From positions 20,921 through 84,920 of IMG/VR virus record IMGVR_UViG_3300042889_002533: a stretch of DNA of 64,000 nucleotides; one strand, given 5' to 3'. Shown piece by piece: positions 37,362 through 45,680 of this stretch. The DNA is from a virus. The position numbers and the translations under genes were made by a program. Each line of letters starts with the position of its first letter. Within the stretch, counting starts at the first letter, position 1. The notes beneath the pieces were generated by a model that saw only the letters and a list, made by a program, of their open reading frames with translations, did no database searches and was not told where the DNA came from.

Positions 37362-37685
37362 ATGAAAAAACAAGAAGTTAAAAAAACATTGGACAGCAAT
37401 TGCCTGTATGAATTGGACGGTCTCACTCTTCGTGAAGCTGCAGCTTATTTGCTTAAGCGTTCTACTGAATATGAAGCAGAAGGCTATACCTACATTTCGT
37501 TTGATACCGACACGGATTATGACAATACATGCTTGATGATCAATGGCTCTCGCCCTGAAACGACTGAAGAAGCAATTGCACGATCTGAAGCTGAAGCACG
37601 TAGAGCAAGAGTAAGTCATGAACACGATCTGAAGGTCTTTAAGGCTACTGCGGAACGTCTGGGAATTAACATTGAAAACATCTAA
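37362..37685 (+). CDS. Hypothetical protein
   Basis: 107 residues with a mixed N-terminal fold and a helical C-terminus rich in Ala, Glu and Arg. Confidence 0.78.
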   Translation: MKKQEVKKTLDSNCLYELDGLTLREAAAYLLKRSTEYEAEGYTYISFDTDTDYDNTCLMINGSRPETTEEAIARSEAEARRARVSHEHDLKVFKATAERLGINIENI

Positions 37686-37689
37686 CAGT

Positions 37690-37914
37690 ATGAAACATAT
37701 TAAACATCTATTGGTGCTGCTCGCTTGCGGCATATCTTTTACCAGTTGTGCTGTAAGCTATGACGCTTATGGCGTGACTGTTGCCGCTCCGGTTATATAC
37801 ACTCCTCAGTACTATACATACCGCTGTCGCCCTAGCGTATACTCACATTATGATTATTCCATTGCACGTGCGCATGGCATTCAGAATCGTTATATGCGGC
37901 GCTGTCATTATTAA
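37690..37914 (+). CDS. Small lipoprotein
   Basis: 74 residues. Signal peptide MKHIKHLLVLLACGISFTSC with a lipobox ending in the cysteine at residue 20, then a Tyr/Arg-rich mature part. Predicted to be anchored in the cell envelope; it could act in superinfection exclusion or lysis. No partner gene is evident. Confidence 0.72.
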   Translation: MKHIKHLLVLLACGISFTSCAVSYDAYGVTVAAPVIYTPQYYTYRCRPSVYSHYDYSIARAHGIQNRYMRRCHY

Positions 37915-37929
37915 GACCAAAATTTTTCC

Positions 37930-37964
37930 TTTACAACTCTTGTTTTTTATTGTATAATAATCTT
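37930..37964 (+). promoter_or_regulatory. Promoter TTTACA-17-TATAAT, leaderless type
   Basis: TTTACA (37930-37935), TATAAT (37953-37958), then 6 bp to the ATG at 37965, so transcription should begin at or next to the start codon. Confidence 0.8.
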
Positions 37965-38306
37965 ATGGAAGTAGAATATACATGTACTGAAGATGGAATG
38001 ATTCAATTTCATTGCACTGACTCTGATGGCGCAGTGTATGGTGTTGCAGACACCGTTAGCGATGGGCTGATCACCGATACACTCGTCATTAATATGGAAA
38101 CATATGATGAAGTTGAAGATAGCGAGCTGTTTAAGCGTATTGTGATTGCGCGCGCGGCTTTTATGAATGACAATTACTTTGTGCAGGAAGCACTCACCGT
38201 AAAAACCACGGAACGCGCCAAACGTGCCTTGGGACGTGCCGCATTTTCTTCGCTGAACGTCCAAGGTGACGGATCGTCCGTCACTAACACTCAACCAACA
38301 AAATAA
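37965..38306 (+). CDS. Acidic hypothetical protein
   Basis: 113 residues; a beta-rich acidic N-terminus and a basic tail. Begins the compositionally distinct block that runs to about 40.7 kb. Confidence 0.75.
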   Translation: MEVEYTCTEDGMIQFHCTDSDGAVYGVADTVSDGLITDTLVINMETYDEVEDSELFKRIVIARAAFMNDNYFVQEALTVKTTERAKRALGRAAFSSLNVQGDGSSVTNTQPTK

Positions 38307-38680
38307 TGCCACTACCACCAACACCCGCCGACAGCCCAGTCATCTATGGTGCATCGCTTGTGATCCCAACAAACCCATCGTGGGCAAACAGTCCGATCCA
38401 TCAAGAGGTTCAGGAGTGGGAGAAGGAGTCGATCCATTCCCAGTATGTGAACAAACCAAGTGAGACATTGGTCGCCGCGCTCGATGAGCTGGACGATCAA
38501 CTGGATCAAATAATACTCCGACTTGGCGAAACGCAAGAACGCATGATTGATGCGGAGAGGCAGCGGGACAGGCTGGCTGAGGCTTTGAATAGAGCGTGTG
38601 CCAATCCAACGACTGGCACCTGGTATCGAGAAGCCCAAGACGCTTTAGCTGCATGGAAGGTGGCGCGCTGTGAATCCTGA
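38306..38680 (+). CDS. Coiled-coil protein
   Basis: 124 residues: Pro-rich N-terminus, then coiled coil QERMIDAERQRDRLAEALN that recurs in the 38951 protein through a DNA repeat. Overlaps both neighbours. Confidence 0.72.
   Translation: MPLPPTPADSPVIYGASLVIPTNPSWANSPIHQEVQEWEKESIHSQYVNKPSETLVAALDELDDQLDQIILRLGETQERMIDAERQRDRLAEALNRACANPTTGTWYREAQDALAAWKVARCES
38534..38591 (+). repeat. 58-bp direct repeat, copy 1
   Basis: CAAGAACGCATGATTGATGC and the following 38 bases recur at 39467-39524 with about one difference. Confidence 0.9.
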
Positions 38681-38963
38681 ACAACAAAGAATCGCCATAG
38701 CGGAAGCGTGTGGGTTTGCTAAAGACTGGGATTTTAAAAGGGCGCAACCTTGCCGTGGATGGTGTGTCACTAGCCTTCCCGACTACCTCAACGACCTCAA
38801 CGCGATGCACGAGGCGGAGAATGTGCTGACGAACGAACAATGGTGGTTGTTTGTGGAGTTTCTTACTGAAATCCGTGGTGGTGGTGTAGCTCTTTGTATT
38901 TCAGCCACCGCTGCTCAACGCGCTGAAGCCTTTTTGAAAACACTGAACCTATGGAAACCATGA
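38670..38963 (+). CDS. Phage ABA sandwich domain protein, paralogue 2
   Basis: 97 residues, GTG start overlapping the previous stop (GTGA). Core phrases EQQRIAIAEACGF, PDYLNDLNAMHEAE and ATAAQRAEAFLKTL match the paralogues at 16638 and 39619. Confidence 0.82.
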   Translation: MNPEQQRIAIAEACGFAKDWDFKRAQPCRGWCVTSLPDYLNDLNAMHEAENVLTNEQWWLFVEFLTEIRGGGVALCISATAAQRAEAFLKTLNLWKP

Positions 38964-39021
38964 ATACAGACACACCAGAAACAGACGGAGAATGGAACCG
39001 CCTAGCTTGCCAAGACCACCC
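38907..39021 (+). repeat. 115-bp direct repeat, copy 1
   Basis: Spans the end of one gene and the start of the next. Copy 2 at 39868-39982 is nearly identical. Confidence 0.9.
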
Positions 39022-39622
39022 GGAATTTGAACGGAACCTAGCTGACTTCGCCCGTAAGCTCGAACGCGAGCGCGATGAGGTGCTGGAGCAGGTGCAACAA
39101 CTGAACCACCAACTCGATAGATCGCAAGCAGCCGGAACAATCTGGTATCGCCGCTGTTTCAGCGAGGATGCGGAATGGAATCTAGGAGAGTTGACCAAGC
39201 TGACTGAGGAGCGCGATGAACTCCGCGACATGCTACAAGAAGAACAACGGCTGCACATCCAGACGCTTAATGAGCGCGACGAGGCGCGGGAGGAGACGAT
39301 CCGAACCCGCGAGTTCATGGGTCGCGGATTTGCTAAGGCTAAAGAGGAACTCGCGACAATGGAAACCCGCCATGCCGCCACGATGATGCACACTCAGAGC
39401 GTTGTCGAAGATGCTAAACAATTACGGGAGCAGCGGGATGCTGTAACACTCAGATTAGGCAATACTCAAGAACGCATGATTGATGCGGAGAGGCAGCGGG
39501 ACAGGCTGGCGGAGGCTTTGAATAAAATACAATTAGTTATGGTAGATGGCTTCGACAAACTAAAAAGAATTGATGAGATTGCAACCGAAGCACTCCAATC
39601 CCTAACCCCGAAGGAACTATGA
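38951..39622 (+). CDS. Long coiled-coil protein with TPETD start
   Basis: 223 residues, almost all heptad repeats (Glu, Arg, Gln rich). N-terminus METMNTDTPETDGEWNR. Function unknown; related small phage proteins are thought to be accessory. Confidence 0.78.
   Translation: METMNTDTPETDGEWNRLACQDHPEFERNLADFARKLERERDEVLEQVQQLNHQLDRSQAAGTIWYRRCFSEDAEWNLGELTKLTEERDELRDMLQEEQRLHIQTLNERDEAREETIRTREFMGRGFAKAKEELATMETRHAATMMHTQSVVEDAKQLREQRDAVTLRLGNTQERMIDAERQRDRLAEALNKIQLVMVDGFDKLKRIDEIATEALQSLTPKEL
39467..39524 (+). repeat. 58-bp direct repeat, copy 2
   Basis: Second copy of the repeat at 38534-38591, encoding the same coiled-coil peptide. Confidence 0.9.
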
Positions 39623-39924
39623 ACAAAGAACAACAAAGAATCACCATCGCGGAAGCGTGTGGATGGACGAAAATTTCCGATTGGAAAGCGGCAGGAATTA
39701 ACGGGCAACACCCAACTGAACCGTGGATAGAAGTAATTCCCGACTACCTCAACGACCTCAACGCGATGCACAAAGCGGAGGACACAATGTATGATGGTCA
39801 ACTGTGGATTGAATATGAAATCGAACTCACCACTGCAATGGACCATGTTGGATGGCAATTTCACGCTACCGCCGCTCAACGCGCTGAAGCCTTCCTGAAA
39901 ACACTGAACCTATGGAAACCATGA
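39619..39924 (+). CDS. Phage ABA sandwich domain protein, paralogue 3
   Basis: 101 residues, EQQRITIAEACGW, PDYLNDLNAMHKAE, ATAAQRAEAFLKTL. Close relative of the 38670 protein with a diverged centre. Confidence 0.82.
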   Translation: MNKEQQRITIAEACGWTKISDWKAAGINGQHPTEPWIEVIPDYLNDLNAMHKAEDTMYDGQLWIEYEIELTTAMDHVGWQFHATAAQRAEAFLKTLNLWKP

Positions 39925-39982
39925 AGACAGACACACCAGAGACAGACGGAGAATGGAACCGCCTAGCTTGCCAAGACCACCC
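39868..39982 (+). repeat. 115-bp direct repeat, copy 2
   Basis: Second copy of the 38907-39021 repeat, about 961 bp downstream. Confidence 0.9.
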
Positions 39983-40355
39983 CGCAACTGGATGGGGCTT
40001 CGCCAGAAAGTCACCCGACACCACTAACCACGAAAATACTATGCAAACCGAAAATGATACATCGAAGCTGGAAGACTCACCCGAACAAGAGGATGGTGAG
40101 GGTTGCTCAGGAGCGTCTTGTTCGCGGTCTTTGTTGACCGATAGACTGCGATCTGAGTTGCACGAATCGAACGCCCCTCAAGTGGTGTGCTACAATCAAA
40201 TGATGCTGCTGGCACGCAAACTGGAATCAGCATTGCGAGACATGATTGATGCGGAGGATAGACACGGATACGGGGCGAGCATGAGTCATCCGCGCGTCAC
40301 GAGGGCGCGTTCCGCTGCGGTCAAAATTCTTTCCGCGAAGCCCTCAACCAACTAA
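39912..40355 (+). CDS. Chimeric small protein
   Basis: 147 residues. The first 24 residues copy the start of the 38951 protein through the 115-bp repeat, then the sequence is unrelated. It may be a recombination product; an internal ATG at 40041 could be the original start. Confidence 0.6.
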   Translation: METMKTDTPETDGEWNRLACQDHPATGWGFARKSPDTTNHENTMQTENDTSKLEDSPEQEDGEGCSGASCSRSLLTDRLRSELHESNAPQVVCYNQMMLLARKLESALRDMIDAEDRHGYGASMSHPRVTRARSAAVKILSAKPSTN

Positions 40356-40359
40356 ATCT

Positions 40360-40731
40360 ATGAACACTGACACACCGAGAACGAATGAAGCCCTTGTCGC
40401 CATACTTGAGAGGGACGGCGAGCTGTCCGAAAAGAATGCGCCCGAGGCACTAGTGAAACTTTGCAGAGCGATGGAATGCAAAGTAAAGGAACTGAACCAC
40501 CAACTCGCCAGATCGCAAGAAGCCGCGGATCGGCTTGAAGAGTTGCAGGCACAGCTGCAGGAAGCACAGGACTATGCGAACCGATTGGTAGCGCATAAAA
40601 ATATGCTGTGTCTGCCAAAGGATTTGCAAAATCTCCGTAGCGTGAATTCACAGTTTGCGGCGGAAAATCACATCTTAAAAGAACAGATGAGAATACTAGA
40701 GAGTTCTAAAAACCAAATAACATGGACATAA
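40360..40731 (+). CDS. Coiled-coil protein, paralogue of the 20505 gene
   Basis: 123 residues, MNTDTPRTNEA start, coiled coil, and the segment AQDYANRLVAHKNMLCLPKDL shared with the 20505 protein. Confidence 0.78.
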   Translation: MNTDTPRTNEALVAILERDGELSEKNAPEALVKLCRAMECKVKELNHQLARSQEAADRLEELQAQLQEAQDYANRLVAHKNMLCLPKDLQNLRSVNSQFAAENHILKEQMRILESSKNQITWT

Positions 40732-40922
40732 AAGATAAACGAATAACTGTTACTGTTGTGAATCATAATAAGTTCAACAGCGAATTGCAATTAACGATGA
40801 ACTGGGATGCCAATCTCGATGATTGGATCGGTGCATTCAAGACGATCTTGATTCATCAGACGTTTGCAGAAGATAGCGTCAAAGAATTATTTGAAGACGC
40901 TATCCAATACACACTATTATGA
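40722..40922 (+). CDS. Small acidic protein
   Basis: 66 residues, no recognised domain; overlaps both neighbours. Confidence 0.72.
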   Translation: MDIKDKRITVTVVNHNKFNSELQLTMNWDANLDDWIGAFKTILIHQTFAEDSVKELFEDAIQYTLL

Positions 40923-41524
40923 GCAGCACTGCATACAATGGATACAAGCACTTCTTTCTTGATGTTGAAACCACTGGCACTGATCGGTCATTACACAACA
41001 TTTTTCAGATTAGTGGAATCCTTACAGACGAGAACTTTAATATTCTAGAAGAATGTGACCTTAAGTTTAAGCCGTTTAGTCTTGAACATTGGGAGCAGGG
41101 CGCATTGGACAAGACGGGCATGACATTAAAATCACTTGCCGAACTAGAGTTGAATAGCGCCGGTGCTTACCTGCAATTCTCACAGTTGCTATCACGTCAT
41201 TGCAATAAGTTTGACAAGAAAGACAAGATTCATTTTGTTGCCTATAATGCAAGCTTTGATGCAGACTTTATTCGTGAATGGTTTGCCAAACATGGAGACA
41301 ACTATTTCGGCAGCTGGTTTTGGCATCCGCAGATTTGCGTAATGCAAGCCGCGGCATGGATGACCCAACGAGTACGTGGCGCATTGCCCAATTTTCAGCT
41401 GGGAACGCTCTGTCAATGTGCTGACCTGGGATGGGATGAAACACAAGCACATGATGCAAAATATGACATTCTGAAGACTCTGCAGCTGTTCCGATACATT
41501 CAGGCAAATGTGCCTACGCTGTAA
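40919..41524 (+). CDS. DnaQ-like 3'-5' exonuclease
   Basis: 201 residues. DEDD superfamily motifs: Exo I FLDVETTGTD near residues 13-22, Exo II YNASFDADFI near 110, and a final AHDAKYDIL near 180 (Exo III, H-x4-D type). Probably degrades DNA or RNA ends in phage nucleotide turnover or proofreading. Start overlaps the previous stop by 4 bp. Confidence 0.9.
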   Translation: MSSTAYNGYKHFFLDVETTGTDRSLHNIFQISGILTDENFNILEECDLKFKPFSLEHWEQGALDKTGMTLKSLAELELNSAGAYLQFSQLLSRHCNKFDKKDKIHFVAYNASFDADFIREWFAKHGDNYFGSWFWHPQICVMQAAAWMTQRVRGALPNFQLGTLCQCADLGWDETQAHDAKYDILKTLQLFRYIQANVPTL

Positions 41525-41635
41525 CTCATTGAAAATCAACGGAAACCCAAAAAATGCATATTTTTGAAGATTTATGTATTTTTTCCTTTACAAGTCCTCA
41601 AAAATGTTGTATAATAATTCTGTAAGGAAACCACC
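41521..41635 (+). promoter_or_regulatory. Repeated promoter module, copy at 41.6 kb
   Basis: GTAACTCATTGAAAATCAAC (41521-41540) overlaps the exonuclease stop; TTTACA (41587-41592), 17 bp, TATAAT (41610-41615), leader GTAAGGAAACCACCAC. Confidence 0.9.
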
Positions 41636-41642
41636 ACAAAAT

Positions 41643-41930
41643 ATGTCAAAACCAACTGTTGCTACCCTCAAGTCGTTTATCGCTAAAAACCGAGCAAACC
41701 TATTCGTTCAACAAAAAAGTGCATTTGACGGCATGCATGATTGCGTGATGCAAAATGAGCATGCTGGCTTTACTCCTGCAACCGCAAGTGACGGTTATAA
41801 AAATACTCTAGGCATCAACGGAGTGTGGGTTGTGGGCCGAGACGCAATCTCGCCTTTTGAAGCTAAAGGTTTTAAAGGCTATAGCGTCTACAATTGCTGC
41901 GGCTCGTTTGTCCTTGCTGTCCGTGCCTAA
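41643..41930 (+). CDS. Small early protein
   Basis: 95 residues beginning MSKPTVATLKSFIAKN, no recognised domain. Start fixed by the leader. Confidence 0.75.
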   Translation: MSKPTVATLKSFIAKNRANLFVQQKSAFDGMHDCVMQNEHAGFTPATASDGYKNTLGINGVWVVGRDAISPFEAKGFKGYSVYNCCGSFVLAVRA

Positions 41931-41964
41931 TTTCTAAAACTAACCTCTACCTATAAATTATATT

Positions 41965-42222
41965 ATGAAAGACCAAAACTACATTGTACTTGATAAGAAT
42001 GGAAACGAAGTGATTGTGCCAGCGCGCACAGCATCTGAAGCATTAGGTATCTTCCTTAAGCGCGGCCGATTCGGTTTGGGCGCTGGCTGGACGCTTACTC
42101 GCCAACCAGACGGTTGGATTGTGGCTAGCAATAAGACTGGCAGGACGCTTGAGCGTACCTACCACAAGCTGCGCGAAGCAGACTACAGCCGCGCGCACAA
42201 GCGCTATTCCAACATTGCCTAA
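41965..42222 (+). CDS. Small basic protein
   Basis: 85 residues, Arg/Lys-rich C-terminus. The 19 bases before the ATG (CCTATAAATTATATT) recur before the 44154 gene. Confidence 0.75.
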   Translation: MKDQNYIVLDKNGNEVIVPARTASEALGIFLKRGRFGLGAGWTLTRQPDGWIVASNKTGRTLERTYHKLREADYSRAHKRYSNIA

Positions 42223-42250
42223 TCTCCTAATACACACCAACTACTATATC

Positions 42251-42454
42251 ATGAAACTAAAATTTAATTCGCAAACATCTTTTAATACCGCTTACAATGC
42301 ACTTAGTGGCAATAACTTTAAGTTTGACAACTATCGCGATGAACTCGCACTAAAGTTCTTTACTACAGAATGTGTCGGCAATGCAATTCTCGACTTGACC
42401 TCAAAAGGATTGATTGAAGGTACTGACTTTAATTTTTATCGTTATGCTGCTTAA
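42251..42454 (+). CDS. Small hypothetical protein
   Basis: 67 residues beginning MKLKFNSQTSFNTAYNAL. Followed by a terminator. Confidence 0.72.
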   Translation: MKLKFNSQTSFNTAYNALSGNNFKFDNYRDELALKFFTTECVGNAILDLTSKGLIEGTDFNFYRYAA

Positions 42455-42456
42455 TG

Positions 42457-42483
42457 AATCGGGCGGTTACGCAGCCCGATTTG
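42457..42483 (+). terminator. Probable terminator
   Basis: AATCGGGC (42457-42464) with GCCCGATT (42474-42481); only a weak T-run. Confidence 0.6.
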
Positions 42484-42499
42484 ATTATATCACTAAATT

Positions 42500-43615
42500 A
42501 TGAAATTACCTACCCTTTATAGTCGCACGAGCACGGGAGCCATTCAAGTATGGACCGTCGAAATTCAAGAAAACGCTTACCGCACATTGCATGGTCAATA
42601 CGGTGGCAAGATTGTCACCACCGAATGGTTTACGGCGTCTCCTACTAATGTGGGGCGAAGCAATGAGCGTGACGGCGTTGCACAAGCTCTGTTTGAGGCT
42701 CAGGCATGCTGGAAGAAAAAGTGTGACAGCGGAATGTTTGAAGACATTCTTGCAGTTGACACCTTTACATTCGTCGAGCCGATGTTGGCAAAAAAGTGGG
42801 AAGATCGCCGCAGTAAGGTTTCGTTTCCGCTCTATTGTCAACCCAAGCTGGATGGCATGCGCGCAGTCATTACTCGACATGGTGCAACAAGCCGCAACGG
42901 CAAGCCATGGGTAACCATCCCGCACATTCTCAAAGCATTGGAACCAGTGTTCGCAGCATACCCAGATTTGATTCTGGATGGTGAATTGTATTGCCACGGG
43001 CTACACGATGACTTTAACAAGATCAGTTCGCTTATCAAAAAGACTAAGCCTACCACTGCAGATCTTGAGGAAAGCGCTGCAACCATTCAATATCACTGGT
43101 ATGATATTGCGGACAACAAGCTAAAGTTTGTTGATCGTAACCAAAAGATTGGGAGCATTTGCGCAACATATGATTTTAACGAAAAGTCTGTGGTTGTTCC
43201 AGTACCAACATATGTTGCATGTGATGAGCTGCATCTTGATGAGCTGTATGGTATTCTTCTTGAAGATGGTTATGAAGGTCAAATGGTTCGCACCAATGAG
43301 CCTTATGAATTTAAGCGCAGCAACACACTGCTTAAGCGCAAGGAGTTTCAAGATGATGAATATCGTATTGTGGAAATTTGTGAAGGTAATGGCAACAAGA
43401 CTGGAATGGCTGGTTATGCTGTTCTTGAGCGCGAAGATGGTGTTCGTTTCCGTAGCAATATCAAAGGCAATCATACGTTCCTAAAAGCGCTGCTGCCACA
43501 GGCTGCAAGTTATGTTGGGCAATATGCAACCTGCAAGTACTTTAATCTTACACCTGACGGGATCCCAAGATTCCCTTATGTGATTGGATTCCGTGCTGGA
43601 CGTGGAATGGACTAA
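42500..43615 (+). CDS. ATP-dependent DNA ligase
   Basis: 371 residues. An N-terminal WGR-like module (LYSRTSTGAIQVWTVEI) precedes the adenylation domain with motif I QPKLDGMR (K116), motif III DGELYCHG near 156, motif IV GYEGQMVR near 258 and motif V LLKRKEF near 275, then an OB domain. It seals nicks in replicated DNA. The fused WGR-type domain is unlike T4 gp30. Confidence 0.92.
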   Translation: MKLPTLYSRTSTGAIQVWTVEIQENAYRTLHGQYGGKIVTTEWFTASPTNVGRSNERDGVAQALFEAQACWKKKCDSGMFEDILAVDTFTFVEPMLAKKWEDRRSKVSFPLYCQPKLDGMRAVITRHGATSRNGKPWVTIPHILKALEPVFAAYPDLILDGELYCHGLHDDFNKISSLIKKTKPTTADLEESAATIQYHWYDIADNKLKFVDRNQKIGSICATYDFNEKSVVVPVPTYVACDELHLDELYGILLEDGYEGQMVRTNEPYEFKRSNTLLKRKEFQDDEYRIVEICEGNGNKTGMAGYAVLEREDGVRFRSNIKGNHTFLKALLPQAASYVGQYATCKYFNLTPDGIPRFPYVIGFRAGRGMD

Positions 43616-43618
43616 CAT

Positions 43619-43738
43619 ATGAAACGATTTTACTGCATAAAACACTCCGCTATGATGATTAGCGTGATTGTAGCTAACTTTGCTGCATGGATACTAATCG
43701 TGTATGCATTCGCCGCCTTAATTAAGCATTATCTCTGA
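43619..43738 (+). CDS. Small membrane protein
   Basis: 39 residues with one membrane segment (SVIVANFAAWILIVYAFAA). Starts 3 bp after the ligase stop; followed by a terminator. Confidence 0.6.
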   Translation: MKRFYCIKHSAMMISVIVANFAAWILIVYAFAALIKHYL

Positions 43739-43751
43739 TTCCGCATCAGTT

Positions 43752-43791
43752 ATGCCGCAAATCTGGATTTTTCTGGATTTGCGGCATTTCT
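43752..43791 (+). terminator. Terminator-like hairpin
   Basis: Perfect 12-bp stem ATGCCGCAAATC/GATTTGCGGCAT, followed by TTCTAT. Confidence 0.75.
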
Positions 43792-43793
43792 AT

Positions 43794-43896
43794 GTAACTT
43801 GTTGGTAGTCTGTAGCGGAAAAATATGCATTTTTCTTCATTTTTTCCTTTACAAAGCCGATTTTTTGTTGTATAATAATTCTGTAAGGAAACCACC
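43794..43896 (+). promoter_or_regulatory. Repeated promoter module, copy at 43.9 kb
   Basis: A diverged upstream element GTAACTTGTTGGTAGTCTGT (43794-43813), AAAATATGCATTTTT, TTTACA (43848-43853), 17 bp, TATAAT (43871-43876), leader GTAAGGAAACCACCAC. Confidence 0.9.
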
Positions 43897-43903
43897 ACAA
43901 AAT

Positions 43904-44110
43904 ATGACTACTCCAACCGTAATTAAGACCACCACCTCCGATATTGACAGCCAAAACCGCCAGTTTATCTGGACGCAATATTCCGATGGCAGCGCGCTTA
44001 GTTGCGAAATTACTCGCTGCACCGGCGATGCCGCACGCCCCGCCAAAGAAACTTGGCGGGAGTTTCACGAAGCTGGCAGCACCATGGCGCTCATGATTTG
44101 CGCTTGGTAA
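43904..44110 (+). CDS. Small early protein
   Basis: 68 residues beginning MTTPTVIKTTTSDIDSQN. No recognised domain. Confidence 0.72.
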   Translation: MTTPTVIKTTTSDIDSQNRQFIWTQYSDGSALSCEITRCTGDAARPAKETWREFHEAGSTMALMICAW

Positions 44111-44153
44111 TTGCTGGTGTGCCTAAAATTAAACTTTACCTATAAATTATATT

Positions 44154-44411
44154 ATGAAAAACTATACTATGTACGAAACCTATAAAACCGAAGCTGAAGC
44201 ACTCGCGGCAGCTGAAAAGTACGCTACTGAAAACTGTGGTGTTGATACATTCGACGGTATGAACTGCAATGATTACAAAGAGGATCATGAGCCTGAATGC
44301 ACTGGTTGGGACGGCTTTGATCGTCGATGTGACTGCGGTAACCGTCGCGTATCATGGGACATTGAGAAGAACCTCGATGGTACCTTCGCCGCCTGGGCCC
44401 GAGCCTACTGA
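44154..44411 (+). CDS. Small cysteine-containing acidic protein
   Basis: 85 residues with CTGWDGFDRRCDCGNRR near 50-66. Shares its upstream 19 bp with the 41965 gene. Confidence 0.75.
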   Translation: MKNYTMYETYKTEAEALAAAEKYATENCGVDTFDGMNCNDYKEDHEPECTGWDGFDRRCDCGNRRVSWDIEKNLDGTFAAWARAY

Positions 44412-44441
44412 AAAATAAATGAAAATCACAGCATTTTATCC

Positions 44442-44490
44442 TTTACAAGCTTCCCACATTTTGTTATAATAATTCTGTAAGGCAATCAAT
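44442..44490 (+). promoter_or_regulatory. Repeated promoter, copy at 44.5 kb
   Basis: TTTACA (44442-44447), 17 bp, TATAAT (44465-44470), leader GTAAGGCAATCA. No 20-bp element upstream. Confidence 0.85.
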
Positions 44491-44506
44491 TAACCACAAG
44501 ACAAAT

Positions 44507-44890
44507 ATGAATACCAATCGTTCCACTAATTACCTCAAGACAATTGTCAATGACCAATCTGCAACAGCTGAAATCCGAAGGGTGCAGGCATCTGCACGAA
44601 TCTTCAATCTCGAGCAAAAACTGATGCAGGAAAAAAATCCAGCTCACATTCGCCTTGTTCAACGTGTTGACCGTTTTGGTCGACTTGGGAAGAATAATCC
44701 TGCAGCTGTCGGTTACCGCGAGCGTGCAGAGAAGCAGAGGCGCAATTATAACTATGGTGCCAACCCTTATCAGCGCATTGCAATCTCTGATGCTGCAACG
44801 GTTGACATTTACATTCGCACAATTCATCATGAGTCATGCGCACGTCGGCAATTTGTTAATATGACCACAGGTGAACTCTATTACGCTTAA
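44507..44890 (+). CDS. Basic hypothetical protein
   Basis: 127 residues, Arg/Asn-rich, no recognised domain. First gene after the promoter. Confidence 0.77.
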   Translation: MNTNRSTNYLKTIVNDQSATAEIRRVQASARIFNLEQKLMQEKNPAHIRLVQRVDRFGRLGKNNPAAVGYRERAEKQRRNYNYGANPYQRIAISDAATVDIYIRTIHHESCARRQFVNMTTGELYYA

Positions 44891-44897
44891 TCTTTAT

Positions 44898-45149
44898 ATG
44901 AATGAAACACCGCTAATACCAACCGCAGCTTTCGATAGGAGTGCAGCACTCCCAGACTCTAGGTATATTTTTAGCGGCAACTATGTGATATTTACGCGCC
45001 GCCGATTTGTTTTTCACATCACCTTTGGCCGAAGTTATGCTAACATGACTCTGATTGAAGCACGGCGTAAACTTAAAAAATACTATACCAAAGGTGAACA
45101 GAATGACATCCTGCATTATCTCAAAACCAACAACATTTTAAAAGCATGA
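44898..45149 (+). CDS. Small basic protein, paralogue of the 24339 gene
   Basis: 83 residues. The C-terminal 55 residues (FVFHITFGRSYANMTLIEA.. and ARRKLKKYYTKGEQNDIL) match the whole 24339 protein. Confidence 0.78.
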   Translation: MNETPLIPTAAFDRSAALPDSRYIFSGNYVIFTRRRFVFHITFGRSYANMTLIEARRKLKKYYTKGEQNDILHYLKTNNILKA

Positions 45150-45361
45150 CCAATGGGATTCAGGTGGTAGCAAACTACAAAGCGTCCATGATGGGTGGAA
45201 TGGAAATCGTTCAAGTTTATCTTAAAACTGATGAAGGTGAAATTACCTTGAGTAAGAAGCAATGGGATGAAATCAAAACAACTATGGCTGGGCATCGCAA
45301 GAGTGGATATTCAGAAGAGTTTGATGGTTATACTCCACACACAGCAGCTTTTTGGAATTAA
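45146..45361 (+). CDS. Small hypothetical protein
   Basis: 71 residues; overlaps the previous stop by 4 bp. No recognised domain. Confidence 0.72.
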   Translation: MTNGIQVVANYKASMMGGMEIVQVYLKTDEGEITLSKKQWDEIKTTMAGHRKSGYSEEFDGYTPHTAAFWN

Positions 45362-45373
45362 GAAAATATACAT

Positions 45374-45679
45374 ATGACAGAAGTAGAAATTTATTTTAAC
45401 GTAGACAAGCAGCATCGCTTTACTGAAACAGAGGATGCAGATCGTGAGTTTGCATTGTGGTACTATAGCGACAAAACTGGAGAGGCTGCTGCGGAAGAAG
45501 CCTTTCACATTTCAAATGCTCCAGATGAATTGCTGACTGATAAGCAAAAACACATCAGACTCCGTTGGAAAGGTCGTTCACTATCCATTGGTGATGTTGT
45601 CGGTCTAATTGAAAAATCAGATGATCAAATAGTCACTCAACGGTACCTGTGCTGCAGCTGTGGATGGAAACAAATTTAA
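45374..45679 (+). CDS. Hypothetical protein
   Basis: 101 residues, acidic, ends CCSCGWKQI. No recognised domain. Confidence 0.75.
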   Translation: MTEVEIYFNVDKQHRFTETEDADREFALWYYSDKTGEAAAEEAFHISNAPDELLTDKQKHIRLRWKGRSLSIGDVVGLIEKSDDQIVTQRYLCCSCGWKQI

Positions 45680-45680
45680 T

